From Desulfocicer sp963675955 (GTDB lineage Bacteria > Desulfobacterota > Desulfobacteria > Desulfobacterales > Desulfobacteraceae), in the NCBI GenBank assembly GCA_963675955.2, contig CAXXVR010000007.1, positions 248,001 to 312,000 of the forward strand: 64,000 nucleotides of DNA, read 5' to 3'. The notes below the pieces were generated by a model, which was not told the origin of the DNA, searched no databases, and saw only the letters and a list, made by a program, of their open reading frames with translations. Below are positions 42,901 to 51,682 of this stretch, piece by piece. Within the stretch, counting starts at the first letter, position 1. Each line of letters starts with the position of its first letter. Position numbers and translations under genes: made by a program.

Positions 42901-44299
42901 TCTGGTCACCGTCAAAATCGGCATTAAATGCGGGACATACCAGTGGATGCAGCTGAATGGCCTTTCCTTCAATGAGAATGGGCTCAAAGGCCTGAATTCC
43001 CAGACGATGCAGGGTGGGTGCCCGGTTGAGCATCACCGGATATTCCCGGACCACATGATCCAGTGCATCCCACACGGCAATTTCTTCACGCTCCACCATC
43101 TTTTTGGCGCTTTTAACGGTGGAAACAAGGCCTTTCTTTTCAAGATAATTGTAAATAAAGGGCTTGAACAACTCCAGGGCCATCTTCTTTGGCAGACCAC
43201 ACTGGTGAAGGCGCAGATCCGGCCCCACCGTAATAACGGTACGCCCGGAATAATCCACACGCTTTCCCAGAAGGTTCTGGCGAAACCGGCCCTGTTTTCC
43301 CTTTAGGGTATCACTTAAGGATTTCAGGGGTCTCTTGTTGGTACCGGTGACCACCCTGCCATGACGCCCATTGTCAAAAAGAACATCTACAGATTCCTGC
43401 AGCATGCGTTTCTCATTGCGCACAATGATATCCGGTGCATTGAGATCCATCAGTCTTTTCAGGCGGTTATTCCGGTTAATCACCCGTCTGTACAGATCAT
43501 TTAAATCCGAGGTGGCGAACCGCCCGCCCTCCAGGGGTACCAGGGGTCTCAGGTCCGGTGGAAGCACGGGAATAGCCGTCATGATCATGCGGGTGGGACT
43601 GAGTCCGGAATTAAGAAAGGCATCCACCACCTTGAGCCGTTTGGACATTTTCTGACGTTTGGCCACAGACTTGGTTGTGGCAATTTCCTCTCGAAGCTCA
43701 TCGTACACTGCCTGAAGATCAATTTCTTCCAGCAGCTTAAGGATGGCTTCAGCCCCGATCCCCACTTCAAATTCTCCGGGGCCAAACACCTCCATGGCCT
43801 CATGGTATTTCTCGTCGGACAACAGCTGATACTTGGAAAGATCGGTTTCTCCGGGATCAATGACCACGTAAGAATCAAAATAAAGGACTTTCTCAAGATT
43901 TTTAAGGGTCAGATCCAGCACATTACCGATCTTGCTTGGCAAACTCTTTAAAAACCAGATGTGGGACACCGGACAGGCAAGCTCAATGTGCGCCATGCGT
44001 TCCCGGCGAACCTTGGATTGAATCACCTCAACCCCACACTTTTCACACACCACGCCCCGGTGCTTCATGCGTTTATACTTGCCGCAATTACACTCATAAT
44101 CCTTGGTGGGGCCAAACACTTTGGCACAGAAAAGCCCATCACGTTCGGGCTTGAAGGTCCGATAATTTATGGTTTCAGGTTTTTTTATTTCTCCATGGGA
44201 CCACTCTCTGACCTGATCAGAAGAAGCAAGGCCGATCTGGACACCTTTATAAATCTTGGGATCTTTTGGCTTGGCAAAGAAATCGTATATGGTTTCCAA
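39932..44299 (-). CDS. rpoC: RNA polymerase beta' subunit
   Basis: Catalytic subunit, about 1455 aa. N-terminal zinc finger CNCGKYKRMKHRGVVCEKCG, the active-site magnesium loop AFNADFDGDQMAVH, the bridge helix and trigger loop region (GEPGTQLTMRTFHIGGTAS) and the second zinc site CKSRHGVCAKCYGRDLAHG are all present. I place the start at TTG 44299 (protein then begins METIYDFFAKPKDP), because AAGGAG lies 7 nt upstream and just after the rpoB stop. A longer frame to 44326 would overlap rpoB. Confidence 0.97.
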   Translation of the reverse strand: METIYDFFAKPKDPKIYKGVQIGLASSDQVREWSHGEIKKPETINYRTFKPERDGLFCAKVFGPTKDYECNCGKYKRMKHRGVVCEKCGVEVIQSKVRRERMAHIELACPVSHIWFLKSLPSKIGNVLDLTLKNLEKVLYFDSYVVIDPGETDLSKYQLLSDEKYHEAMEVFGPGEFEVGIGAEAILKLLEEIDLQAVYDELREEIATTKSVAKRQKMSKRLKVVDAFLNSGLSPTRMIMTAIPVLPPDLRPLVPLEGGRFATSDLNDLYRRVINRNNRLKRLMDLNAPDIIVRNEKRMLQESVDVLFDNGRHGRVVTGTNKRPLKSLSDTLKGKQGRFRQNLLGKRVDYSGRTVITVGPDLRLHQCGLPKKMALELFKPFIYNYLEKKGLVSTVKSAKKMVEREEIAVWDALDHVVREYPVMLNRAPTLHRLGIQAFEPILIEGKAIQLHPLVCPAFNADFDGDQMAVHVPLSLEARLEARVLMLASNNILSPANGQPVIVPTQDIVLGIYYMTREASGKKGEGILFSSIGEVRSAFDSKALDLHAKIKVRIDGVIHETTTGRILLWEIIPGDTLLSMDCLGFSSREKAESVLAELKKGRDYNTVLEEAGQGDDPVSKTQTGILTSKEFQNYFQVTEIVLTQLYGLLEGQYSDLVEYGGRFNIFRVDERKVTIPFKLLNRLMDKGAVRGLVDYAYRNIGLKETVILADRLKDIGYRYSTLGGLSICIDDMIIPDGKWDIIRKSEEQVQGIKQQYAEGLITQGEKYNKVVDIWAKSTDDIADAMMAVMKNPGGPDASDDILNAVYMMADSGARGSKDQMRQLAGMRGLMAKPSGEIIETPITACFREGLTVLQYFISTHGARKGLADTALKTANSGYLTRRLADVAQDCTVMEDDCGTLMGVEVESLLEGGEVIQTLGERILGRVVQAPVIDPYKNTLLADKGMELDEKLVEKIEAAGVTSVKIRSVLTCKSRHGVCAKCYGRDLAHGKTVEIGQAIGIMAAQSIGEPGTQLTMRTFHIGGTASRKVEVAEIKARVAGIVKLNENIQIVTTASQEQIVMNRKGGGFSITGPEGRERAREDVIYGATLHVKNGQEVEVGDVLASWDPFTTPIITEVSGRARYADIEVGNTVQEQIDPVTGKVSRTIIEGKSSDVRPRIIIKDKDGKGIKLPGASANAMYFLPVHAILMKDDDDEVMAGDVIAKLPRATTKTKDITGGLPRVAELFEVRKPKEPSVLTEIDGYVSVSKGTKGKQKVTITPTDVGDKKEYLIPKGRHVNVYDGDYVKAGEPLIGGSANPQDILNIKGEVALARYLVDEVQEVYRLQGVRINDKHIEVIISQMMRRVKVLEVGDTSFIPDEQVDRDRFAETNRDIVMKGGEPARGEPLILGITKASLATDSFISAASFQETTKVLTEASIQGRYDNLKGLKENVIMGRLIPAGTGFAAYKGLEIDTVEN

Positions 44300-44309
44300 T
44301 ATCTTCTCC

Positions 44310-47300
44310 TTAATTCTTTCCTTCAATAAGATTTATATCCAGCCCCAGACTCTGAAGCTCTTTGGTCAGCACCCTGAAGGATTCCGGCATTCCGGGCTCA
44401 AGTACATTCTGGCCCTTTACAATCTTTTCATACATACGGGTTCGTCCGGTCATATCATCGGACTTGACGGTGATAAATTCCTGGAGGGCATGGGCTGCCC
44501 CATAGGCTTCCATGGCCCACACCTCCATCTCGCCCAGTCTCTGTCCACCAAACTGTGCCTTTCCACCCAGGGGTTGCTGGGTAACCAGGGAATAGGGACC
44601 AATGGAACGGGCATGAAGTTTGTCATCCACAAGATGATGGAGTTTAAGCATATACATTATCCCCACGGTGATGGGCTTGTCAAAGGCTTCACCAGTTCTG
44701 CCATCATAGAGGATCGATTGCCCGGATGGACTCAGGCCAGCATAGGTAATAAGGGATTTAATCTCCTCTTCCGATGCCCCGTCAAAAACCGGGGTTGCCA
44801 TGTGCACACCGTTCTTATAATAATTTGAAAATGCGACAAGGTGAGCATCGTCCATTTCATCAACTGCCTTCACAAAGGCCTTTTCATCCTCATGAACCAG
44901 TTCGGGCATGGGTTCCTCAAGGGTATAGTGCCGCTCAAAATCAAAATCCTTTATGTCTTCCACGTCGGTGATCTTTTTCTTCAACGGCGGCGTGGTGAAA
45001 ATGCGTTTCAAGCGGGTCCTTAACTCATCATGCTTTTTTTCTTCCATGAGATCTTCAATCTGACGTCCCAGTCCCCTTGCTGCACACCCCAGATGAATTT
45101 CAAGGATCTGCCCAACGTTCATTCGGGAGGGAACTCCCAGGGGATTGAGCACCATATCCACGGTGCGGCCATCTTCAAAATAGGGAAGGTCCTCAATGGG
45201 GAGAATTCGGGAAACCACACCCTTGTTTCCATGACGTCCCGCCATCTTATCCCCAACGGAGAGCACCCGCTTCATGGCTACATTAACCTTGATAAGCTTT
45301 AAAACACCCGGGGGAAGATCATCGCCTTTTTCAAACCGGTTGACCTGACGATTGAAATGATCTCTGGCAGCCTGGATCTGTTTTTCCGCACGTTCCAGAA
45401 TGGCATGGGCCGTCTCTGTGACATGGGGATCATCAACTGCCAGGGCCATGAGATCTGAAACGGAAATGCCTTCAAAGACACCCGGTTCCACAACCGTACC
45501 CGATGGAATCAATACCCGTTTTCCCCGTTTAAGGTGGGTAGATGTGGTGTGACCTGCCAGGGCAGATTCAAGCCTTTCCCAGACAAACTCCGTAATAATC
45601 CGGACTTCGTCATCTCTGTTCTTTTCCAGATTTACGATTTCCAGATCTTCAATACTTCGGGTACGATCATCTTTAGACATGCCCCTTCTGGAAAAGACCT
45701 TGGCATCAATGACAATACCTTCAACGCCCGGGGGAACCCGAAGGGAAGTATCCTTTACATCTCCTGCCTTTTCACCAAAAATGGCCCGGAGCAGTTTTTC
45801 TTCAGGGGATAGCTGGGTTTCACCCTTGGGAGTCACCTTGCCCACCAGAATATCCCCTGGCTTTACTTCGGCTCCCAGACGAATAATACCACTGTCATCC
45901 AGATCTTTAAGGGCATCTTCCCCTACATTGGGGATATCCCTTGTTATTTCTTCCTTGCCAAGCTTGGTATCCCGTGCCACCACCTCAAACTCTTCAATGT
46001 GAACAGAGGTGTAAACAGCATCTTTCACCAGTCGTTCACTGACCAGAATGGAATCCTCGTAGTTGTAACCACCCCAGGGCATAAAGGCAACCACCACATT
46101 CTTTCCCAGTGCAAGTTCCCCAAGGTTTGTGGATGGACCGTCAGCAATCACCTGATTTTTCTTAACTCTTTCACCCTTGTGCACAATGGGTCGATGATTG
46201 AAACAGGTGTTCTGGTTGGAACGGACAAACTTAGAACAGGTATATACGGAAACAAGGCTTGCGGCGTCTTTATCTGGTGCGTCATCGTTCTTGACCACGA
46301 TTCGTTTGGCATCTACATCCACCACCACACCGTCTTCATCGGCCACGATGGAAACTCCGGAATCTCTGGCAACAACACCTTCAATGCCGGTGCCAACCAG
46401 GGGGGCCTCACTGCGAATCAGGGGAACCGCCTGGCGCTGCATGTTGGATCCCATGAGTGCCCGGTTGGCATCATCGTTTTCAAGAAAAGGAATAAGGGAT
46501 GCGGAAACCGAAACCAGCTGATTGGGAGATACATCCATGAACTGGATCTCATCTCTGTCAACCATTTCAAAGTTACCTTCCACCCGGCAGGTGACCTGGT
46601 CCCTTAAAAAATTACCATCATCATCAAGGATGGCATTGGCCTGGGCAATGGGATGCTGTTTCTCCTCAAAGGCGGAAAGATGACGGATCTCCCGGGTCAC
46701 CCTTCCATTGCTGGCGGTACGGTAGGGCGTTTCCACAAAACCGAACCGATTCACCCTGGCAAAGGTACAAAGGGAAACTATCAACCCGATGTTGGGTCCT
46801 TCCGGCGTTTCAATGGGGCAGATCCTGCCGTAATGGGAGGGATGCACATCCCTAACCTCAAAACCGGCTCTCTCCCGGGTGAGTCCCCCCGGCCCCAGGG
46901 CGCTCAATCGACGCTTGTGGGTGGTTTCTGAAAGGGGGTTGGTCTGATCCATGAACTGGGACAGCTGACTGGTGCCAAAAAATTCCCGAACCACGGCAGA
47001 TACAGGCTTGGGATTCACCAGATCGTGGGGCATCATGGCATCGACTTCCTGCATGCTCATGCGCTCTTTTATGGCCCGTTCCATGCGCACAAGACCGATG
47101 CGGTACTGATTTTCCAAAAGCTCACCCACGGCCCTGACCCGACGGTTACCCAGATGATCAATATCATCCACGGCCCCCTGTGTATCCTTTAATTCTGCAA
47201 GGGTGGCAGCGGTGAGCAGAATATCTTCCTTTCTGAGGGTTTTCACCTGAATGTCTGTGTTAACCCCCAGACGATGATTCATTTTCAGACGTCCCACATC

Positions 47301-48515
47301 GGAAAGATCATAGTAGGCGGACTTGAAGAAAAGATGATCTATGAAATCCTGGGCCACCTCGGGGGTTGCCGGATTTCCGGGGCGAAGCCGTCGGTATATC
47401 TCAATCAGGGCTTCGGATCGGGAGGTTACCTTGTCAACAGAAAGGGTTTTGCGCATGGAATCGGAACTGTAGGAATCCACATAAAGGATACGAAAGGTAT
47501 CCCTCCCCTGTTCAATGATCTTATCAAGGATTTCCTTGTCGATGAGATCCCCTGCCCTGACAATGACTTCATCGGTCATGGGGTCCACAAGGGTTTCCGC
47601 AAAACCCTTGCCAAACAGCTCCTCCTCGGCAATGGGAATATAGTCAAGACCCGCTGCCTGGAGTTGTTTCAATCCACGCTGGGTAAAAAGGCGACCTTTT
47701 TTGACCACCACTTCATCTGTTCCGGGCAGGAGTACATCAAAGCTTGCCCGCTGACGTTTCAGGTGTTTGGGAATAAACTCTTTAAAGAAAATCCCATCCT
47801 TGAGAATGATCTTTTCCTTTTCATAGAAAAAACTTAAGATATCTTCATTGGTGTATCCAAAGGCTTTGAAAAGGATGGTCACCGGAAATTTTCGTCGACG
47901 GTCAATGCGTATGTTGACAATGTCCTTGGGATCAATCTCCATGTCGATCCAGGAGCCCCGCACGGGAATAATTCGTGCCGTATAGACAATCTTACCCGAG
48001 GAGTGATTCTTGCCTTTATCATGATCGAAGAAAACGCCCGATGATCTGTGAAGCTGACTGACAACAGCGCGCTCTGTGCCATTGATGATAAAGGTTCCCC
48101 GACGGGTCATCAATGGAATGGTTCCAAAATATATTTCCTGTTCTTTGATGTCCCGGATGGTTGTGACACCGGCTTCTTTATCGACATCATAGACAGCAAG
48201 CCTGACCCGGATATTCACCGGGATTTCGTATGTCATCCCCCTGCTGGTACACTCCTGGATGGAATGTTTTATTTCACCAAAGGAATAGGATACGTACTCA
48301 AGGGAGGAGGTGCCGGTAAAATCCTTGATGGGGAAAACCGATTTAAACACCGAATGTATTCCTGTATCCTCCCTGTTTTCAGGGAGGACATCCCTTTGTA
48401 GAAAACGTTCAAAGGAGGTGCGCTGCATTCCGATTAAATCCGGAATATCAACCACCCTGCTCTTACTTCCAAACTCTTTTCTGATGCGCTTGTGTGCCAG
48501 AAGGCTCCCGGTCAT
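44310..48515 (-). CDS. rpoB: RNA polymerase beta subunit
   Basis: 1401 aa from ATG 48515 (MTGSLLAHKRIRKEFG), with GGAG upstream. The rifampicin pocket reads FFGTSQLSQFMDQTNPLSE followed by THKRRLSALGPGG, with the residues equivalent to D516, H526 and S531 unsubstituted. Other family blocks are HPSHYGRICPIETPEGPNIG, MPWGGYNYEDSIL and the end region GGKAQFGGQRLGEMEVWAME. The 28 codons upstream of this ATG lack similarity and fall in the hairpin spacer. rpoC begins 10 nt downstream. Confidence 0.98.
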   Translation of the reverse strand: MTGSLLAHKRIRKEFGSKSRVVDIPDLIGMQRTSFERFLQRDVLPENREDTGIHSVFKSVFPIKDFTGTSSLEYVSYSFGEIKHSIQECTSRGMTYEIPVNIRVRLAVYDVDKEAGVTTIRDIKEQEIYFGTIPLMTRRGTFIINGTERAVVSQLHRSSGVFFDHDKGKNHSSGKIVYTARIIPVRGSWIDMEIDPKDIVNIRIDRRRKFPVTILFKAFGYTNEDILSFFYEKEKIILKDGIFFKEFIPKHLKRQRASFDVLLPGTDEVVVKKGRLFTQRGLKQLQAAGLDYIPIAEEELFGKGFAETLVDPMTDEVIVRAGDLIDKEILDKIIEQGRDTFRILYVDSYSSDSMRKTLSVDKVTSRSEALIEIYRRLRPGNPATPEVAQDFIDHLFFKSAYYDLSDVGRLKMNHRLGVNTDIQVKTLRKEDILLTAATLAELKDTQGAVDDIDHLGNRRVRAVGELLENQYRIGLVRMERAIKERMSMQEVDAMMPHDLVNPKPVSAVVREFFGTSQLSQFMDQTNPLSETTHKRRLSALGPGGLTRERAGFEVRDVHPSHYGRICPIETPEGPNIGLIVSLCTFARVNRFGFVETPYRTASNGRVTREIRHLSAFEEKQHPIAQANAILDDDGNFLRDQVTCRVEGNFEMVDRDEIQFMDVSPNQLVSVSASLIPFLENDDANRALMGSNMQRQAVPLIRSEAPLVGTGIEGVVARDSGVSIVADEDGVVVDVDAKRIVVKNDDAPDKDAASLVSVYTCSKFVRSNQNTCFNHRPIVHKGERVKKNQVIADGPSTNLGELALGKNVVVAFMPWGGYNYEDSILVSERLVKDAVYTSVHIEEFEVVARDTKLGKEEITRDIPNVGEDALKDLDDSGIIRLGAEVKPGDILVGKVTPKGETQLSPEEKLLRAIFGEKAGDVKDTSLRVPPGVEGIVIDAKVFSRRGMSKDDRTRSIEDLEIVNLEKNRDDEVRIITEFVWERLESALAGHTTSTHLKRGKRVLIPSGTVVEPGVFEGISVSDLMALAVDDPHVTETAHAILERAEKQIQAARDHFNRQVNRFEKGDDLPPGVLKLIKVNVAMKRVLSVGDKMAGRHGNKGVVSRILPIEDLPYFEDGRTVDMVLNPLGVPSRMNVGQILEIHLGCAARGLGRQIEDLMEEKKHDELRTRLKRIFTTPPLKKKITDVEDIKDFDFERHYTLEEPMPELVHEDEKAFVKAVDEMDDAHLVAFSNYYKNGVHMATPVFDGASEEEIKSLITYAGLSPSGQSILYDGRTGEAFDKPITVGIMYMLKLHHLVDDKLHARSIGPYSLVTQQPLGGKAQFGGQRLGEMEVWAMEAYGAAHALQEFITVKSDDMTGRTRMYEKIVKGQNVLEPGMPESFRVLTKELQSLGLDINLIEGKN

Positions 48516-48551
48516 GGTATCTCCAAATAATGGTTTATTATAACCGTGAAA

Positions 48552-48584
48552 GCGGAGACAGAGTCCATAAGACCTTGCCTCCGC
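48552..48584 (-). other. Hairpin in the rplL-rpoB spacer
   Basis: GCGGAG at 48552-48557 and CTCCGC at 48579-48584 are perfectly complementary around a partly foldable loop. In E. coli the rplL-rpoB gap holds an attenuator and an RNase III processing site, which sets the ratio of ribosomal proteins to polymerase. No long T run follows here, so processing is more likely than termination. Confidence 0.45.
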
Positions 48585-48636
48585 ATCGTGTGAGTGCAAA
48601 TTACAAATTTTCTCAGGTACTTAAAGAATTGTCATG

Positions 48637-49020
48637 TTATTTAAGTGTTACCTGTGCGCCAGCTGCTTCAAGCTGTTCTTTGATTTTTTCAGCATCTTCT
48701 TTGGCAATACCCTCTTTTACCGGTTTGGGAGCACCGTCAACCAGCGCCTTTGCCTCTTTCAGACCCAGACCCGTAATGGCACGAACCTCTTTAATAACGC
48801 CGATTTTCTTGTCACCAGCGGTTTCAAGAATGACATCAAATTCAGTCTGCTCTTCAGCAGCAGCAGCTTCTCCACCCGCCGGAGCAGCCATGGCCATGGC
48901 CACGGGAGCAGCCGCTGAAACACCAAATTTTTCCTCAAGTTCTTTCACCAGCTCGGACAGCTCAAGAACACTCATGTTTGCAATAAATTCTATGACATCT
49001 TCTTTGGTTACATCACCCAT
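48637..49020 (-). CDS. rplL: 50S ribosomal protein L7/L12
   Basis: Stalk protein that recruits translation factors. 127 aa: N-terminal dimerisation helix VIEFIANMSVLELSELVKEL, an Ala-rich hinge (about residues 38-58) and the C-terminal domain EFDVILETAGDKKIGVIKEV and GLGLKEAKALVDGAPKPVKE. Follows rplJ. Confidence 0.97.
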   Translation of the reverse strand: MGDVTKEDVIEFIANMSVLELSELVKELEEKFGVSAAAPVAMAMAAPAGGEAAAAEEQTEFDVILETAGDKKIGVIKEVRAITGLGLKEAKALVDGAPKPVKEGIAKEDAEKIKEQLEAAGAQVTLK

Positions 49021-49083
49021 TGTTTTATCTCCTTAAACGCGCAGTGCGTATTTTCATCGTAGGTATATATTTCAAATAAATTT

Positions 49084-49605
49084 TTATGCAGCTTCTTTCT
49101 GATCTTTGATGGCCGTCACAACATTTAAAAAGGACACAGGCACCGCACTGAGTACTCGGACCATGGATGTGGGCACAGCATTCATGACGGACAGCACCTG
49201 GGCAAGAAGGACTTCCCTTGAAGGCATGGTGGCAAGGGCCTTGATGTCATCAATGGAAAGCGCTTTTCCATTCATGGCTGCCGTCTTGATTTCAAGCTTC
49301 TGGTTGTCCTTGGCAAATTTAACTAGGATTCTTGCCGGGGCAACCGGGTCATCCTTGCAGGTGACAACTGCATTGGGACCCTTGAAAGCGGCATCAATCA
49401 CAGAGACATCTGTCCCCTGGGCGGCCATGGAAAGCAGTGTGTTTTTCACCACCTCCAGATTGGCACCCTCTTTGCGAAGTTCAGCCCTCAATGCGGTCAT
49501 GGCCTCAACATCCAACCCCTTGTAATCTACAAGCAAAGCGATCTTGGACTCGGACAGCCTGGCATTCAGGCCTGAAACCAACTCTTTTTTTTCAGATAAG
49601 TTCAA
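49084..49605 (-). CDS. rplJ: 50S ribosomal protein L10
   Basis: Stalk base protein; the L10-L12 complex represses its own mRNA. 173 aa: SKIALLVDYKGLDVEAMTAL and VVKNTLLSMAAQGTDVS. The start is TTG at 49605 with GGAGGTG 8 nt upstream. Preceded by a recognisable L10 leader. Confidence 0.96.
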   Translation of the reverse strand: MNLSEKKELVSGLNARLSESKIALLVDYKGLDVEAMTALRAELRKEGANLEVVKNTLLSMAAQGTDVSVIDAAFKGPNAVVTCKDDPVAPARILVKFAKDNQKLEIKTAAMNGKALSIDDIKALATMPSREVLLAQVLSVMNAVPTSMVRVLSAVPVSFLNVVTAIKDQKEAA

Positions 49606-49626
49606 TATTCAAACACCTCCTTCCCA

Positions 49627-49742
49627 AACATTAATTTTTTCAGAGGTGCCGACTGCGCCAAAACATAACGCTGTCTCGGCAGGCCGGCATCGCCGATTAA
49701 ACACAAAACATTTTTTGTGCACCTACTGTCTTTGACAGACAA
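49627..49742 (-). ncRNA. L10 leader (autoregulatory rplJ mRNA leader)
   Basis: On the minus strand the leader contains AAAGACAGTAGGTGC, then a T-rich hairpin and TTTAATC, then GCCTGCCGAGA. These are the conserved segments of the L10-binding kink-turn region known from many bacteria. It lies directly upstream of the rplJ start, as expected for feedback repression by L10-L12. Exact ends are estimated. Confidence 0.8.
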
Positions 49743-49864
49743 ACAGTATTTTATATGAAACTCCGACCAGCTATCTGAAATAATTAGAGTTTCAATTCTT
49801 TAATTAACCAGCATCCTTAAGCTTTGCTTAAACCTACCCTGCACGCCTCCACACATTGTGGCAT

Positions 49865-49893
49865 AAAAAAATAAAGCCTTATTCTGTTAAGGC
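49865..49893 (-). terminator. Terminator or attenuator between rplA and rplJ
   Basis: On the minus strand GCCTTA, loop ACAGAA, TAAGGC is followed by TTTATTTTTTT. A typical intrinsic terminator about 60 nt after the rplA stop, separating rplKA from rplJL. The rest of the 345-nt gap contains a short palindrome TTTAAGCAAAGCTTAAG near 49818-49834 and the L10 leader; no clear promoter was found. Confidence 0.7.
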
Positions 49894-49950
49894 AGACATG
49901 CAGAACAAGCGGCCAAATAAAAGGACGGATGTTGGAAAATGGCATAAAAT

Positions 49951-50643
49951 TTACTTGATCAGAACGGGATCAATCTTGATACCAGGTCCCATGGTGGTTG
50001 AAACGGTAATTCCCTGGACATAGGTACCTTTACTTGCGGCGGGCTTCAATGCAACAACCTTCGATACAAAGGCCTTGATATTCTCCACAAGTTTTTCAAC
50101 ACCAAAAGAGGCCTTTCCCACAGGCGCATGCACAATGCCTGCTTTTTCAACCCGAAAATCAATCTTACCGGCTTTAAGCTCTTCAATGGCCCGGGCCACT
50201 TCAAATGTAACCGTACCGGTCTTGGCATTGGGCATAAGGCCTCTTGGACCAAGAACCCGACCAAGCTTTCCCACAGTTCCCATCATGTCGGGGGTGGCAA
50301 TGGCACGATCAAAACCAAACCAGCCACCTTTAATTTTTTCCACGATTTCATCGTTGGCAATGAAATCCGCACCCGCATCCAGGGCTTCTTTCTCTTTCTC
50401 ACCCTTGGCAAACACAAGCACCTTCACCTCTTTACCCAGACCATTGGGAAGCACAACCGTCCCCCGAACCATCTGGTCGGCATGTCTTGGATCAACACCC
50501 AGTTTAACTGCAACATCAACGGTCTCGTCAAATTTTGCAAAGGATGAAGAGAGTGAGATCTCTATGGCTTTCTCAAAATCGTATCTTGCTTGCCTGTCGA
50601 TCTTCTTCACAATTTCCGTATATTTCTTACCATGCTTAGGCAT
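49951..50643 (-). CDS. rplA: 50S ribosomal protein L1
   Basis: Mobile stalk protein for E-site tRNA release; in many bacteria it represses the L11 operon. 230 aa: MPKHGKKYTEIVKKIDRQA, DPRHADQMVRGTVVLPNGLG, RGLMPNAKTGTVTFEVARAI and the C-terminal TMGPGIKIDP. Follows rplK by 27 nt. Confidence 0.97.
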   Translation of the reverse strand: MPKHGKKYTEIVKKIDRQARYDFEKAIEISLSSSFAKFDETVDVAVKLGVDPRHADQMVRGTVVLPNGLGKEVKVLVFAKGEKEKEALDAGADFIANDEIVEKIKGGWFGFDRAIATPDMMGTVGKLGRVLGPRGLMPNAKTGTVTFEVARAIEELKAGKIDFRVEKAGIVHAPVGKASFGVEKLVENIKAFVSKVVALKPAASKGTYVQGITVSTTMGPGIKIDPVLIK

Positions 50644-50670
50644 TTTATGTCACTCACTCCTTAATAACGG

Positions 50671-51093
50671 TTAAACAACCTCTATCCCCATGCTTCTGGC
50701 AGTTCCTGCAATAATATTGACAGCCGCATCGACATCATTGGCATTGAGATCTTCCATTTTTAAATTTGCAATCTCCACCAGCTGATCCCGGGTGACCTTC
50801 CCCACCTTATTTCGATTAGGCTCACCGGAACCCTTGGCAATATTTGCGGCCTTTCTTAGCAGCATGGAGGCTGGCGGTGTTTTTGTGATAAAGGAAAAAG
50901 TTCTATCCTGAAATACGGTAATAACCACCGGGATAATGGAGCCGGCGTCATTTGCGGTCCGGGCGTTAAAAGCCTTACAAAAATCCATTATATTTACGCC
51001 ATGCTGGCCCAGAGCCGGTCCAATTGGCGGAGACGGATTGGCCTTACCGGCTGCAACCTGAAGTTTTATCTGCGCCATCACTTTTTTTGCCAT
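50671..51093 (-). CDS. rplK: 50S ribosomal protein L11
   Basis: GTPase-centre protein that binds the 1070 region of 23S rRNA and activates RelA. 140 aa: IKLQVAAGKANPSPPIGPAL, QHGVNIMDFCKAFNART and IPVVITVFQDRTFSFITKTP. Between nusG and rplA. Confidence 0.97.
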   Translation of the reverse strand: MAKKVMAQIKLQVAAGKANPSPPIGPALGQHGVNIMDFCKAFNARTANDAGSIIPVVITVFQDRTFSFITKTPPASMLLRKAANIAKGSGEPNRNKVGKVTRDQLVEIANLKMEDLNANDVDAAVNIIAGTARSMGIEVV

Positions 51094-51136
51094 TTTCTTT
51101 TACTCCTGACACATGCTTTAATGTTGTTTCTAAGTT

Positions 51137-51667
51137 TTATATTTTCGTCACCTGAACGAAATCAAGCTCCACCGGTGTTGCCCTGCCAAAAATACTGACC
51201 AGCACCTTCACCTTGCCTTTTTCCGGGTTAACCTCTTCCACCGTTCCATTAAAATTAACAAATGGACCGTCGGCCACCCTGACATCATCACCAATTTCGA
51301 AAAAATATTTGGGCTGGGGCTTGGATTTTCCAAGTTCCATACGCTCAACAATATCGGCAGCTTCTTTTTCACTGATGGGTGCGGGCCTGTTCTTGCCCCC
51401 CAGAAATCCGGTCACCTTGGCTGTGGATGTTACAATGTGCCACGTTTCATCGTTGAGCTCCATGTTCACCAGAATATATCCTGGATAAAATTTCCGGGAA
51501 GATTCCTTCTTTTTGCCATTAACAAGCTCGACAACGTGCTCTGTGGGAACCAGAACGTCTCCGAATTTATCTGAACACCTTGCGTTCTTTATCCGATCTT
51601 CCAAAGCCAGTTTTACTTTTTGTTCATAGCCTGAATAAACATGAACTACATACCATTTGAGAGACAA
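51137..51667 (-). CDS. nusG: Transcription termination/antitermination factor NusG
   Basis: RNA polymerase processivity factor that also links to Rho and S10. The NGN domain begins KWYVVHVYSGYEQKVKLALE and includes FYPGYILVNMELNDETWHIV; the C-terminal KOW domain is GDDVRVADGPFVNFNGTVEE. The start is taken as TTG 51667 (176 aa) because GGGAG lies 6 nt upstream; TTG 51673 would abut that site. Follows secE by 15 nt. Confidence 0.95.
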   Translation of the reverse strand: MSLKWYVVHVYSGYEQKVKLALEDRIKNARCSDKFGDVLVPTEHVVELVNGKKKESSRKFYPGYILVNMELNDETWHIVTSTAKVTGFLGGKNRPAPISEKEAADIVERMELGKSKPQPKYFFEIGDDVRVADGPFVNFNGTVEEVNPEKGKVKVLVSIFGRATPVELDFVQVTKI

Positions 51668-51682
51668 TTTCAACTCCCTATT

